A stretch of 64,000 nucleotides of DNA from NCBI RefSeq assembly GCF_964275005.1, contig NC_092696.1, forward strand, positions 23,345,472 through 23,409,471, given 5' to 3'. Position numbers and translations under genes: made by a program. This document shows, in pieces, positions 10,984-21,255 of this stretch. The notes below the pieces were generated by a model that saw only the letters and a program-made list of their open reading frames with translations, was not told the DNA's origin and searched no databases. Position 1 is the first letter of the stretch; each line of letters starts with the position of its first letter. This DNA comes from Diadema setosum. Its lineage: Eukaryota > Echinodermata > Echinoidea > Diadematoida > Diadematidae.

Positions 10984-13571
10984 CTAGACTTGGAATTTGT
11001 CAACACTGACAAATTAGGTGATCCGATCTTTTCGAAAATCAATGATTTGAGTTCTGATCCCAATATAGGCATGACCATACAGGTTTCATCTGTGTTTAGG
11101 AACATTGGCCGTGTGATGTTTGGATTCTCATTTAGAAAAGGGAGTCAGGTCTGCCATCTTTGGTACCAAATTCCGTATACACTATAACGAAGATACAAAA
11201 TGAAGTACATATGACCTTTGACCCCACTTTGCACAGCCAAGATGGCATCTGAGCAAAAAGTGGTTATTTTGTGAAATGATCCTTGTAACATGGTCTTTAC
11301 GTGTGCAAAATATGGAAAAGATAAGACATGTATTCACCAAGATACAAGATGATACATTTATGACCTTTGACCCTAATTTACATACCCAAGATGACGTCTG
11401 ATCAAGTAGTTGTTATTTTATGAAATAATGTACGTGACATGAACTAAACATGTGCAAAATATGGGGATGATAGGGGGTGTTTTTCTTGAGTTATTGCAGA
11501 GAAAGTTGCAGAAAGAAAGAAATATCTCAATACATCGAAGATAAGTTTGATTTCAACCAAGTTTTTTGACGTAATCTCGGCGTCGTATGAAAAAATAGAG
11601 TGAACCTCGACGACAGTTCAGAGTCTCAGCTACAACATACTAAAATCTGGGAGAAATTCTCCGAAGAGTAAGTGAGCTAGTGCTCGATAAAGACCGTCAT
11701 GTCAATTTTCATTTCCAGAAAAATTCCCTCCCATAGAGATAACACTTGAACTGGTTAAATTTGACAAGGTTACATTATATCCATTTTCACGAGGTGAAGA
11801 CATCATCCGATTAAAACTTTGATTGAAAAAAACTTAAAGAGTATTAAATTGGCTACAACATACTAAAATCTGGGAGAAATTCACCGAAGGGTAAATGAGC
11901 TAGTCGTCGATAAAGACAATCAGGTCAATTTTCACATCTAGAAAAATTTACCTCCCATAAAGATAACACGTCATAACGAAGATACAGGAAGAAGTACATA
12001 TGACCTTTGACCCCACTTTGCACAGACAAGATGACCTCTAAGCCAAAAATGGTTATTTTGTGAAATGATCCTTGTAACATGGTCTTTACGTGTGCAAAAT
12101 ATGGGAAAGATAGGACATGTATTCACCAAGATACAGGATAAAACATTTATGACCTTTGACCCTAATATACATACCCAAGATGGTGTCTGATCAAGTAGTT
12201 GTCAATTTGTGAAATAATGTACGTGACATGAACTAAACATGTGCAAAATATGGTGGTGATAGGGTATGTTTTTCTTGAGTTATTGCAAAGAAAGTTGCAG
12301 AAAGGAAGAAATATTTCAGTACATCGAAGATAAGCTTTAATTTCAACCAAGTTTTTTGACGTGATGCCGACTCCGTATGAAAAAACGAAAGGCACACTTA
12401 CGATAGCCCAAAGTCTCAGCTACAATATACTAAAATATGGGAGAAATTCACCAAAGCATAAGTGAGCTAGTACTCGATAAAGATAGTCATGTCAGTTTTC
12501 ATTTCCAGAAAAACTGCACTCCCATAGAGATAACACGTAAACTGGTCAAATTTGACAATGTTACTTTCAATCCCTTTTTACGAGGTGATGCAATCATCCA
12601 ATCAAAATGTTGTTATTATATGACTGAAAGACCATTCAATAAGCTACAACATATTGAAATTTGGATGAAAATCAACAAAAGAATAAATGAGATATGCTTG
12701 AGTGAACTTAAAATTCGATGACGTCATTTTGAAAATTTACTTTTTTTATTTTATTAAGAAATTTGATACCTTTTCATCATTTTTCCAGCATCGCCAACCC
12801 ATGAAATGACATGTACAACTCATCAGCTTTCAGAATATGTAAAAAAAATGGGGGGTCACCGTCCATCCTGACAAGTAAAATCGGATTAAAAATTGGCGGT
12901 TTTTTTGCATTGTTGAACTGTATATCACCATTGACGCGCGCGCGGAATTTCAACTTTGACGGGCCCGTGTGACGTCATATTGAGTCGGATTGACTTGAAA
13001 CTTGGTAGAAATATTCCTTGACATTATAGGCATCCGATAAATGTGAAAAAATGGGAAATTTCTATTGCATAAGAGCTGTGCGTGCGTATATGTGCGCGCG
13101 CGTACGCGTCCGTCCATTTTTTTCAATTTTTCAAAAAATGCTCCGATTGGTCTGAAACGTGTGCAAAAAAAATTTGAGCTCGATTTGAGCATACAAATAT
13201 TTCAACGCGCGCGTACGCGCACGTTTTAAGAGAAAATATGAATTTTGATTATATGAGTAGAATGCGCTTGATTTGAACTATATGTGACGTAAATTTCATT
13301 GAAAAATTCCATTCCATTAATGAGATAGGAGTGAAAATGTGTTTTCATATAATGACGTCATAGTGACGTCACGGTCGACTGATCACTCTGATTTTATAAA
13401 ATTTGTCGTCTTTGGGACATGATACATATATGGTATGAGTTTGAAGTTGATACTCTGAGTACTTTCTGAGTACGTAGATACACAACTTTTGTCCAGAAAT
13501 AAAGAAGAAGAACCAACAAAGAATCCGTACAGATACAGAAGATGATCCGAGAGGATACTCGGATCACCTAA
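10984..13571 (+). mobile_element. Helitron-like element, inner copy
   Basis: A complete second copy (2588 bp) of the same family, beginning CTAGACTTGG after an A-run and ending in the hairpin plus CTAA|T. It sits inside the outer copy in the same orientation. The left half is made of head-to-tail blocks carrying TGACCTTTGACCC and TGCAAAATATGG (10.6-12.4 kb). The right half is single-copy-like, with CG/CA-rich tracts (about 12930-13215) and four TGACGTCA sites. No Rep/helicase coding is visible, so it is non-autonomous. Confidence 0.65.
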
Positions 13572-13651
13572 TCAGAAAAAGATAAAGTAAGGAAAGGGAG
13601 ATTAAGATTAACTAAAGAAAAAAAGAACAAAAGTGTTTAGAAAAAAAAAAT

Positions 13652-13720
13652 TGGCAGGGGTGAGCCTCGAACCAGGGACCTTAGGATTACGAGTCGGATG
13701 CGCTACGCAATGACCTATTT
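13652..13720 (-). pseudogene. tRNA-like sequence (tRNA-Thr-CGT-like), SINE head or tRNA pseudogene
   Basis: The - strand reads a D-arm-like TAGGTCATTGCGTAGCGCAT, an anticodon-loop-like CTCGTAA, a B-box GGTTCGAGGCT (13663-13673 on +), and ends ACCCCTGCCA before T/A-rich sequence. Acceptor and T stems pair poorly, so a working tRNA is unlikely. It lies in the outer Helitron-like copy and is absent from the other two copies, so it is a later SINE insertion or a captured fragment. Confidence 0.5.
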
Positions 13721-15310
13721 CATTCTCCATAGGCCCTGTGTATTAGGCAAAATGACGCTGCATCGAAGCCTCGTGCCATTTTCAACCCAGTTTTTCGACG
13801 TGATGCCGACATCGTATGAAAAAATGGAGGGCACATTCACGATAGCCCAAAGTCTCAGCTACAACATACTAAAATCTGGGAGAAATTCACCGAAGCATAA
13901 GTGAGCTAGTGCTCAAAAAAGAGAGTCATGTCAATTTTCACTGCCAGAAAAACTGCTCTCCCATAGAGATAACACGTAAACTGATCAAATTTGACAATAT
14001 TACTTTCAATCCCTTTTTACGAGGTGATGCCGTCATCCAATCAAAATGTTGTAATTATATTAATGAAAGATCATATATTAAGCTACAACATACTGAAATC
14101 TGGGTGTAAATTGACAAAGGATAAGTGAGCTACGCTCGAGTGAACTTGAAATTTGATGACGTCATTTTGAAAATTTACTTTTTTTAATTTATAAAGGAAT
14201 TTGATATCTTTTTTTCATTTTGCCAGCATCGCCAACCCATGAAATAACATGTCCAACTCATCAGCTTTCAGAATATGTAAAGAAAATGGGGGGTTACCGT
14301 CCATCCTGACGATTAAAATCGGATTTAAAATTGGCGTTTTTTTGGCATCGTTGCACTGTATATCGCCATTGACGCGCGCGCGGAATTTCAACTTTGACGG
14401 ACCCGTATGACGTCATTTTGAGTGGGACTGACTTGAAACTTGGTAGAAATATTCCTTGACATTTCAGACATCCGATCAAAGTGAAAAATCGGGAAATTTT
14501 CATTGCATATGAGCTGTGCGTACGTATATGTGCGCGCGCGTACGCGTCCGTCCGATTTTTTCAATTTTTCAAAAAATGCTCCAAATGGTCTGAAACGTGT
14601 GCAAAAAAATTTTGAGCTAGATTTGAGCATACAAATATTTCAACGCGCGCGTACGCGCACGTTTGAAGTATATAGATGAATTTTGAAAACATGAGTAGAA
14701 TTACGTTGACTTGAACTATATGTGACGTAAATTTCATTGAAAAATTCCATTCCATAATTGAGATATAATTGAGAATGTGTTTTCATATAATGACGTCATA
14801 GTGACGTCACGGTCGACTGATCACTATGATTTTATAAAATTTGTCGTCTTTGGGACATGATACATATATGGTATGAGTTTGAAGTTGATACTCTGAGTAC
14901 TTTCTGAGTACGTAGATACACAACTTTTGTCCAGAAATAAAGAAGAAGAACCAACAAAGAATCCGTACAGATACAGAAGGTGATCCGAGAGGATACTCGG
15001 ATCACCTAATAAAGAGCCTTCGGAATAACGAACCTTCGGAATAACGAGCTGTAACCATTTTAATTAACCATTTCCTCTCTATAAAGCTCCGTCGGTCGCA
15101 TCGCTCCCTAGCATGTAACCACCCCCAAGATCATATCCTGAATGGCTACGCCGGTGCGTCGTAGCGGAGGGGGGGAGGGGGGGCTTGTCAAGCCCCCCAC
15201 CCGGTGTCCCGCAGCCCCCCACACTGAAAAACGTTCCGCGGCCCCTGTTCACAACTTCAAAACATTCAAATGAATGTAGATAAAAGATAACATCTTTTAA
15301 ATGGAAGTGT

Positions 15311-15835
15311 ATAACGTACCTATGGTATACACATCATGGAATGTTTATGTCATGTTTTGTGGGATGATAAATATGATATACTAGGTGTTTGCTGCATGTC
15401 AATCACAGAATGATGTCTCTTCTATATGCAAGTATTGTAGTAAGTGATCAAGACTTGTATTGCCTGTATACTGTTGAACATGCATTTGTGTGTGTTTCCT
15501 GACATTGTCCTAAGAAATGTCCACCTTTGTTGTATCACAGGCTCTCCCAGAAGCAAAAATGAGGCTGAGGCAGCAGGTTGTCAGAACAAATTAAGATTTA
15601 CATGTATCATCAAGAGTTCTGGTGAGTGTCGACCAAAACTACTCCAAAAAGCCTGCACATGTCTTCATTTATTCCTAATTTTTTTCTCTAATGCCCTACT
15701 TTTTCGCTCTCATGTCCTATACTTCTTCCTACGTACTTTTTAAAAGATTTTGTTCTACTTTATTCCTACTTTTTTACATTATCCCACTTGAAAGCCTGAT
15801 ATCAGCTTGACATCAGTGTGCACCAAGTATATGGA
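15311..15835. other. Noncoding DNA, nothing recognised
   Basis: No supported ORF or repeat apart from short T-rich tracts. Confidence 0.35.
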
Positions 15836-15837
15836 AG

Positions 15838-15965
15838 TTGACGGGGAGGGGGGGGGGGTATAACCCTCCCACGTGCACGACAGAGCTTTTGCATTTTTAG
15901 AATAGAAATAGAACAATTTGATGCACATTTTTCTGTGGATTGTTTTGGGATATTTTCAATCCCCA
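15838..15965. repeat. Dispersed repeat, TTTTGCATTTTTAG core
   Basis: G-rich lead (GGGGAGGGGGGGGGGG) followed by TATAACCCTCCC and TTTTGCATTTTTAGAATAGA. It resembles the segments at 6480 and 16975. Confidence 0.4.
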
Positions 15966-16066
15966 AAAGTGTGCCGAGTCAAATCTACGGATAGGAACTG
16001 AGCGGGGGAATGGTAAATTAAGAGGACGAGGAAACTTTTGAATTTATTGGAATTGAAGTAACAGAT

Positions 16067-16233
16067 CAGGGCCCCATTTCATTAAAAAAAGTTGATACAA
16101 TAGCATCTCATACTGGAATGGCAATTATTGTCAAGAATCCAGCTTCCTGATTGGCTGTTGCTATATTGGAAGTTGCCATTCCACCAAGAGTTGCTATCGA
16201 GGATCCTACCATCTTTTATGAAATGGGGCCCTG
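16067..16233. mobile_element. MITE with CAGGGCCCCATTTCAT ends, copy 1
   Basis: 167-bp element with terminal inverted repeats CAGGGCCCCATTTCAT and its reverse complement. The body contains TGGAATGGCAATTATTG facing TTGGAAGTTGCCATTCCA, and CTGATTGGCTGTTGCTA. Related copies: 17047-17199 and, more distantly, 42948-43097. Non-autonomous, hAT-like ends. Confidence 0.7.
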
Positions 16234-16237
16234 ATTT

Positions 16238-16408
16238 CATTTCATTTCAGTTCATTTCAATTTTATTTCAGCACGGCAAATGATTCAGCCAGACGGCTGT
16301 TCTTCCTCATGTCCGTGCATCATGAGGTAAAAATGTTTCAAAACATACAGGGCCGGCGGAGCGTTTTCAAATGTGTGGGGGCCCACTTCCGGGTTACATG
16401 AGCTAACA

Positions 16409-16442
<34 letters not shown>

Positions 16443-16735
16443 CGGGTTTCTTCAGCTGACAAGCAACTCATCTCTCCCCTTCCAAAAAAAAAAAAAAAAA
16501 AAAAAAAAATGGTCTTCAGTGGAAATATTTAGTGCCACTTACCTACTTCCGGGTTAAAAAAAAAGTGTGGGGGTCCAAAGTGATGACACCTTATGTATTC
16601 CTTTGTATGGTGCACAATTTAAAGTGTGGGGGCCCGAGCCCCCACGGCCCCCACGGTTCCGCCGGCCATGACATACACATGTACATGAAACATATATACA
16701 AAATACAATAGATGAAACAAATCAGAGCAAAAATA
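16238..16735 (-). mobile_element. LINE 3' end, interrupted by a hAT-type MITE
   Basis: On the - strand this ends in GAAATAAAATTGAAATGAAC and further GAAAT repeats, a non-LTR retrotransposon tail. Preceding it (on -) is GAGGAAGAACAGCCGTCTGG. The sequence is split by the element at 16348-16670; the flanks ACATA and ACATACAC join directly when that is removed. Confidence 0.5.
16348..16670. mobile_element. hAT-type MITE with 5-bp TSD
   Basis: Terminal inverted repeats CAGGGCCGGCGGA and CATGGCCGGCGGA (11 of 13 matches), flanked by ACATA on both sides. The ends resemble those of the 9229-15247 element. The body has two long A-runs and two ACTTCCGGGTTA words. Confidence 0.65.
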
Positions 16736-16974
16736 AAAAAGAAAGAACAAAATATTTACAGAAAAAATTCATACATGTTCGGTTTACTTGGAAAAAAAAA
16801 TGGGAAAGGGGTACGATATCATTATGGTGTCAGATACAAATTTAAACCTCCGTCTATAACCGCAAAATGATTGTTTGCTGTTTTACGCATGTTGGCAATG
16901 TATTCCATATTGTGATTCCATAAAGTGATGCACACTTTTTGATGAAATATTCTGAAATTTGTTCAGTGTACCCG

Positions 16975-17295
16975 GTACTAAGTGTATGGAAAGGGACCTA
17001 ACGGGGGAGAGATTCTTTGCATTTTCAGAATAGAACTCAACGATCTGAAGGCCCCATTTCATAAAAAGTTGACATGATAGCAATTAAAAGTCTTGCTGGA
17101 ATGGCAATTGTCATGGTAACGACAAGAATCCAGCTTCTTGATTGGCTGTTGCTATTGGAAGTTGCCATTCCAGCAAGCTTTCATGAAACGAGGCCCAGGT
17201 TCACAATATGGGTGAAATATTCGGACAGTTTTCTTTCATAAAAAGCAGGAAAATTTTCCTCATTTCTGGAATTATTGGGAGACGAAAATTAATGA
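16975..17295. repeat. Dispersed repeat copy, interrupted by a MITE
   Basis: TTTGCATTTTCAGAATAGA before the MITE at 17047-17199, then GGTGAAATATTCGGACAGTT and GAATTATTGGGAG after it. The same order recurs uninterrupted at 17480-17640. Confidence 0.5.
17047..17199. mobile_element. MITE with GGCCCCATTTCAT ends, copy 2
   Basis: Terminal inverted repeats GGCCCCATTTCATAAAAAG and CCTGGGCCTCGTTTCATGAA. The body is close to copy 1 (CTGGAATGGCAATTGTCATG, TTGATTGGCTGTTGCTATTG). Confidence 0.65.
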
Positions 17296-17299
17296 CGTG

Positions 17300-17452
17300 T
17301 TAATGACTTGTTTATCATAATCTCGCTTTGTTTTGTTGTCGTTTCCATTGTTTTTAAACTCACTTTTTGTACAATTTGCTCATATTCACATATACTTTGT
17401 ATATTATATATTAAATCGGAAATAAAGATTGAATTGATTGAATATTCGGAAA
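17300..17452 (+). mobile_element. LINE/SINE 3' tail
   Basis: Ends in GGAAATAAAGATTGAATTG and repeats of TTGAA, a polyadenylation-signal-plus-microsatellite tail as in CR1/L2-like elements. The upstream boundary is not clear. Confidence 0.45.
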
Positions 17453-17479
17453 TCTGTTAGTCTAAAAGTGTATTTAGTC

Positions 17480-17640
17480 TATGAAAAGGACCGATGGGGT
17501 GTGGCCCGGGGATGTAGGGAGATTTTGCATTTTCAGAATTGCCTACCCTTTGCGTGAAATATTTGAACAGTTTTCTGTCAAATAAAAAAAAAATCCACAT
17601 CTCGGGAATTATTTGGGGCGGCAAAAAAATGATATGTTTA
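17480..17640. repeat. Dispersed repeat copy (uninterrupted)
   Basis: GAGATTTTGCATTTTCAGAA, then GTGAAATATTTGAACAGTT and GGGAATTATTTGGGGCGGC; parallels 16975-17295. Confidence 0.5.
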
Positions 17641-17689
17641 CGAGACTTTCACTGATATGTGATAGGCCTACTTGCTGTATTAACTCAGT

Positions 17690-18600
17690 CCAAGTACCAA
17701 AGATCGACGATCTTTAATACCGTATGTACATACTAGTACGCCGTACTTGTACGTCTGCCGGCACGGGCGTTCACCCTCTCGACTCATGCGGATGCGTGCC
17801 ATTGCGCCATAATACTAATACAGTGTAGTCCATATTGTACAATAAACCAGTGAGAGTGATCACCTCGACCCTGAATACTAGTAGAATCTAGTAGCAAACT
17901 GTCGTAAATCGCATGCGATAGATCCGGGCGGGGTGGTCGGTAAAGTTCGGGGTGATAACATTATACGATACTGGTATACACATTCTATCGATTCTGCCAA
18001 ACCTACCCGACAATCGATAGATCGCCCATCATGTAGCGCAGTCATGCTCAAATCCGCTCACGCGCGCGCGTACGATCTGTCCGCGATTCGATTACGATTG
18101 CTGCCGCCGTGCCAATCAGGATGCCGGCCGTGCGCTCGCGCTACCAGCATTAACTGATGTCGCACTCTAGTAGATAGCCCTGTTTGTTAGCTGTTTCCCT
18201 GCTGGCGCCTGCACTGGTCTATAGAAGCTAATGCTAACCGATCCTGTTGTATGTAATGGGCGGGCGTTTCCAAGCCCTATGCCTCCTCGCGCGCGCGGTA
18301 GCTGCTTGCTTGCTGGAAGTAAAGTGTGTACATGTGTACGTGCATAGCTAGATCTAGGTACTTTAGTATTCTGCTAGCTAAAATTTACTATAGTATTTTA
18401 CATATAATACTTGATCTAAAGATCAGATATTCTACATCACACGCCCACGAAACAATCCTCCTCTGCAAGTTGTATAAAGACGTAGTAGACAAGGACCACA
18501 ACTCTTTTTTGGTAAGGACTCGACTAATAAGGCAAGGACAAGGTGCGGTAAGTGAAGCGGAAAGTGCTGCTGTTGAGTGTTGTGTTTGTAAATAGTGTTA
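17690..18600 (+). promoter_or_regulatory. CpG-containing region, candidate SYCP3 promoter/first exon
   Basis: Locally richer in CpG than its surroundings (CGCGCGCGCG tracts near 18060 and 18288). A TATA-like TATAAAG lies at 18473-18479. About 70 bp downstream is a strong splice donor (GCG|GTAAGTG, exon edge 18547). This could be a noncoding first exon joined to the SYCP3 start exon at 23.8 kb, past the Helitron-like copy. There is no direct proof of a transcript. Confidence 0.3.
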
Positions 18601-19134
18601 GTCTAGATCCCAAGTAGCCTAACGTTAGCTATTTAGGCCTAGGCCTAACGTTTATAGACGTAGGCCTAGGCCCTACTACGGTGGGTTCTCTACGAGTACG
18701 ACTTTACGTGTTCTAACGTTACTGTTTGTATTTTAACTTAACCCGTTGAGGACGGGCTGTTTGCTGCAACACACGTTTCCTACTCCTAGGTTCTAACGTC
18801 TACTTATAGACTCTACCGTATATAGAATAGACATAGGCCTACCTAGGCCCTATAGGCCTACTACTAACGTTAATGTTAACTGTTAGATCTAACAGTTAGT
18901 CTATCTAGGTCTAGGTCCTACCCTACTAACGTTATTAACTAACGTTTTTAGAACAGTTCTAGAGCCTAGCTAGATCTAGTATTATCTAGCCTAACGTTAA
19001 CGTTAGATGTCTACTATTAAACAACACGTTGACAAAATTTAACGTTAACAATGTCAGATTGTCGGTCTACGTTTGATCTAACAAGTTAGACACTCAATAG
19101 GCCTAATGTTAGACTAGTACGTCTAACGTAACTC

Positions 19135-19194
19135 AACTGCGACCAGCAGCCCCAAACGCATTACATACTGTGTAATGGGCTGCTGGTCGCAGTT
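19135..19194. repeat. Perfect 18-bp inverted repeat (hairpin)
   Basis: AACTGCGACCAGCAGCCC at 19135-19152 is exactly repeated inverted at 19177-19194. The 24-nt gap holds a second short stem (CATTACA/TGTAATG). It could be a small foldback element or an RNA hairpin. Confidence 0.6.
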
Positions 19195-19257
19195 ACGTCT
19201 AACCTAACGTTAGGCCTAACACGTTAGCACTCTATAGACAATCTAGTATTATAGGAT

Positions 19258-19642
19258 CAGGGATGCCAAGTTCAAAAAAATTTCATGAGTGAGATTTTCA
19301 TGACTCGGCATCTCGGCGAGCGAATGTGCGCGCGAGCGAGGGTGTGGGAGGGGTTTTTCCCCCTGTGGCCTCCCACGGTAGGAGCTTTTTCAATTCTTAG
19401 CTCTTAATGATGCGATCAGGTGCATACTTAAGTGACTTTTTTTTACTTATTTTGAAAGACAAAAGGAAAATATACCTTTAATTGCAACTATCATTTTAAT
19501 CTTTTGAGCTATGCTCATTGTTATAGGCCCAAGTTGCAGACTTCGCCCGATGCGTGAGAAAAATGGGTACCATGCGTGAGATCGTGAGACGGCCCCTAAA
19601 TGCTTGAGTCTCACGCAGAATGCGTGAGACTTGGTAGCTCTG
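19258..19642. mobile_element. hAT-type MITE with TAGGAT duplication
   Basis: Ends CAGGGATGCCAAGTTC and (inverted) CAGAGCTACCAAGTCT, flanked by TAGGAT on both sides (19252-19257 and 19643-19648). 385 bp, noncoding, with ATGCGTGAGA repeats near the right end. Confidence 0.7.
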
Positions 19643-19648
19643 TAGGAT

Positions 19649-21150
19649 GGGGGGTTAGACTCTCACGTACTGACTTGCTTATTTTACTTTGAATAGATCC
19701 CGCATTTACGCACAGCTCCTCACTGATAAACAACTGTTTACGTATAGGCGCGTCAATCAAACCAGACGCACTTTACAGTACGTGTCCGGTCCCACAACAA
19801 CCTGTCCGGACACCCAATGACTGGGTATACAGGTGCCTACATTTCTAGATCTAACATTAACTTAACAATGCAATAGACGGGGTCTAACGTTACTGTACTG
19901 AGTGAAAACCCCTAGGGTCTATAGCACTGCCACTGGGAGTGATACCTGCCCTAGTGTAAACTGTAGACTCGTCTTCCACGGGTGAGTAGAAACAATAAGC
20001 GTAAAAAGAGTTAGTCTAGTATGTTGTAGTAGACCCTCTAGGCCTACCCTATATTAGACACTCTCTAACTGTTTATGCTCAAATGTCACATAAGGAACGT
20101 CTACAACTAACATTATTCTAGTCCGGCTGGTCTAACGTTAGACCTAACCGTAGGCATATTCTATGCATGTGCCTGCTACATGACAGTATTACTGTTTTGT
20201 TTTCTAGTGTCAGTGTTAATCTACATCTGTAACATTAGAGTTAGACTTTTGTTAGAGTCTAGAAATCTATCTATCCACATTACACTAACGAGTAGGCCTA
20301 ACGTTAGAGATATTAGAAATCCTAGATGTAACGGTTACACACTAACACTCAGTTGAGTTAGTGACATACATTTCCCAATTCTAGGGCGCTGTAACCAATG
20401 AATGTATTGCATTGGGGTTGTTTGTGCGGTTACTGTATTTCCTAGACTAACGGTAGTATAGATCTAACAGTAACACCGTTAGTGTTAATTGGAGAGTCTA
20501 ACCATAGTCCATATAGATCTACCACAGTGTGATCTAGAGGCAAAGAGCTAAGAATAAGATCTAGGTAGGCCTATCTAGATCTATTTTTTAATCCTAACAT
20601 TTCATTTTTTTTTTTTTTATGTGCAAGACTAAGACTGAGAGGAACTTAAAGGTCCAGTTTACCTTTGGGAGCAGTGATTTAAAAAATGTTCAACATATCA
20701 CATTTGATGCATATGTGTAGGTCTGTTGTATCATAAAACATCCTACCATATGAAATATTTGCAATAAAACCTAAAATATAAGGAGGTATCAGGGTCTTTC
20801 TCAATAAACCGTAACTGTATACGGTTTAGTCTGGAAACATTTTTATTATAACTATTGTTCACATTTTGTGTATTTAACAACACTTAACATCGATTATACG
20901 AATTCAAATTTTGACAGTTGTTGTTTCTATCCCTAACTCACATTTTAGAACTATTTTAAAGCACTAATGCTGGGTTTTTGTTTCATCTGCAAATGGTAAA
21001 TTATGCCTTTAACATGCTTTATCTGCAGCTGCCTTAATCTACTGTAGACTTCAGTCATAATTTTTTTTTTTTTTTGACCTGAACTTTTCCTTTGATTTAT
21101 AAAAATGTTGTTATAATCATGACATGTTGTATAGAAGATGAGAACCATAG
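19649..21150. other. Noncoding DNA, continuation of the palindromic-word region
   Basis: AACGTT/AGGCCT words persist to about 20.6 kb. Beyond that the sequence is ordinary AT-rich DNA without ORFs. Confidence 0.35.
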
Positions 21151-21151
21151 T

Positions 21152-21211
21152 TATGGGTAAACTCAGCCCCCAGCACGTGCATTACAAGTGAAGTGGCTGA
21201 GTTTACCCATA
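21152..21211. repeat. Perfect 17-bp inverted repeat (hairpin)
   Basis: TATGGGTAAACTCAGCC at 21152-21168 pairs exactly with 21195-21211 across a 26-nt loop. Just upstream of the Helitron-like copy. Confidence 0.6.
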
Positions 21212-21255
21212 GATGGGTCTAACTGTGGTACCCTGTACCCCTGTACAGTACTTTA

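Larger units (their letters stand above)
9827..15009 (+). mobile_element. Helitron-like element, outer copy (split by inner copy)
   Basis: Own sequence is 9827-10983 plus 13572-15009 (about 2.6 kb). It begins CTAGACTCGG and ends in an 11-bp-stem hairpin (AGGTGATCCGA, 8-nt loop, TCGGATCACCT) that runs into a terminal CTAA followed by host T. Removing the element restores the repetitive host word: GGAA joined to TAAAG mimics GGAATAACG of the surrounding element, so insertion was between A and T without a long TSD, as Helitrons do. The start CTAGAC instead of TC is atypical; a Helentron/HINE-like relative is possible because AGGTGATCCGA also occurs near the 5' end. Noncoding; internal monomers of about 150 bp. 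Confidence 0.6.
9592..15056. mobile_element. Self-similar TTCGTTATTCCGAAGG element, copy A (interrupted)
   Basis: Left part 9592-9826, right part 15010-15056. It matches the uninterrupted copy at 57173-57391. The ends are inverted (GTTCGTTATTCCGAAGGTTC left, ACCTTCGGAATAACGAGCTG right), and the body is built almost wholly of alternating CGTTATTCCGAAGG and GTTAATCCGAAAATGA words in both orientations. Noncoding. It is split by the Helitron-like element at 9827-15009. Confidence 0.7.
9229..15247. mobile_element. hAT-type composite element (5-bp TSD) enclosing a nested stack
   Basis: Perfect 15-bp terminal inverted repeats: CAGGGGCCGCGGAAC at the left and its reverse complement at 15233-15247. 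The element is flanked by TTCAC on both sides (9224-9228 and 15248-15252). The tandem duplicate of the target upstream shows a single TTCAC, so this is a true 5-bp target-site duplication. The CAGGG-type ends suit hAT; 5-bp duplications are known for some hAT groups. The element's own sequence is about 9229-9591 and 15057-15247 (G/C-rich ends, A-runs); the rest is nested insertions. No transposase seen. Confidence 0.75.
18600..20590. repeat. Region packed with palindromic AACGTT / AGGCCT / AGATCT words
   Basis: AACGTT occurs at least 13 times and AGGCCT about 10 times, mostly as CTAACGTTAG or TAGGCCTA, without a fixed period. No ORF. Interrupted by the hAT-type MITE at 19258-19642. Confidence 0.6.
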
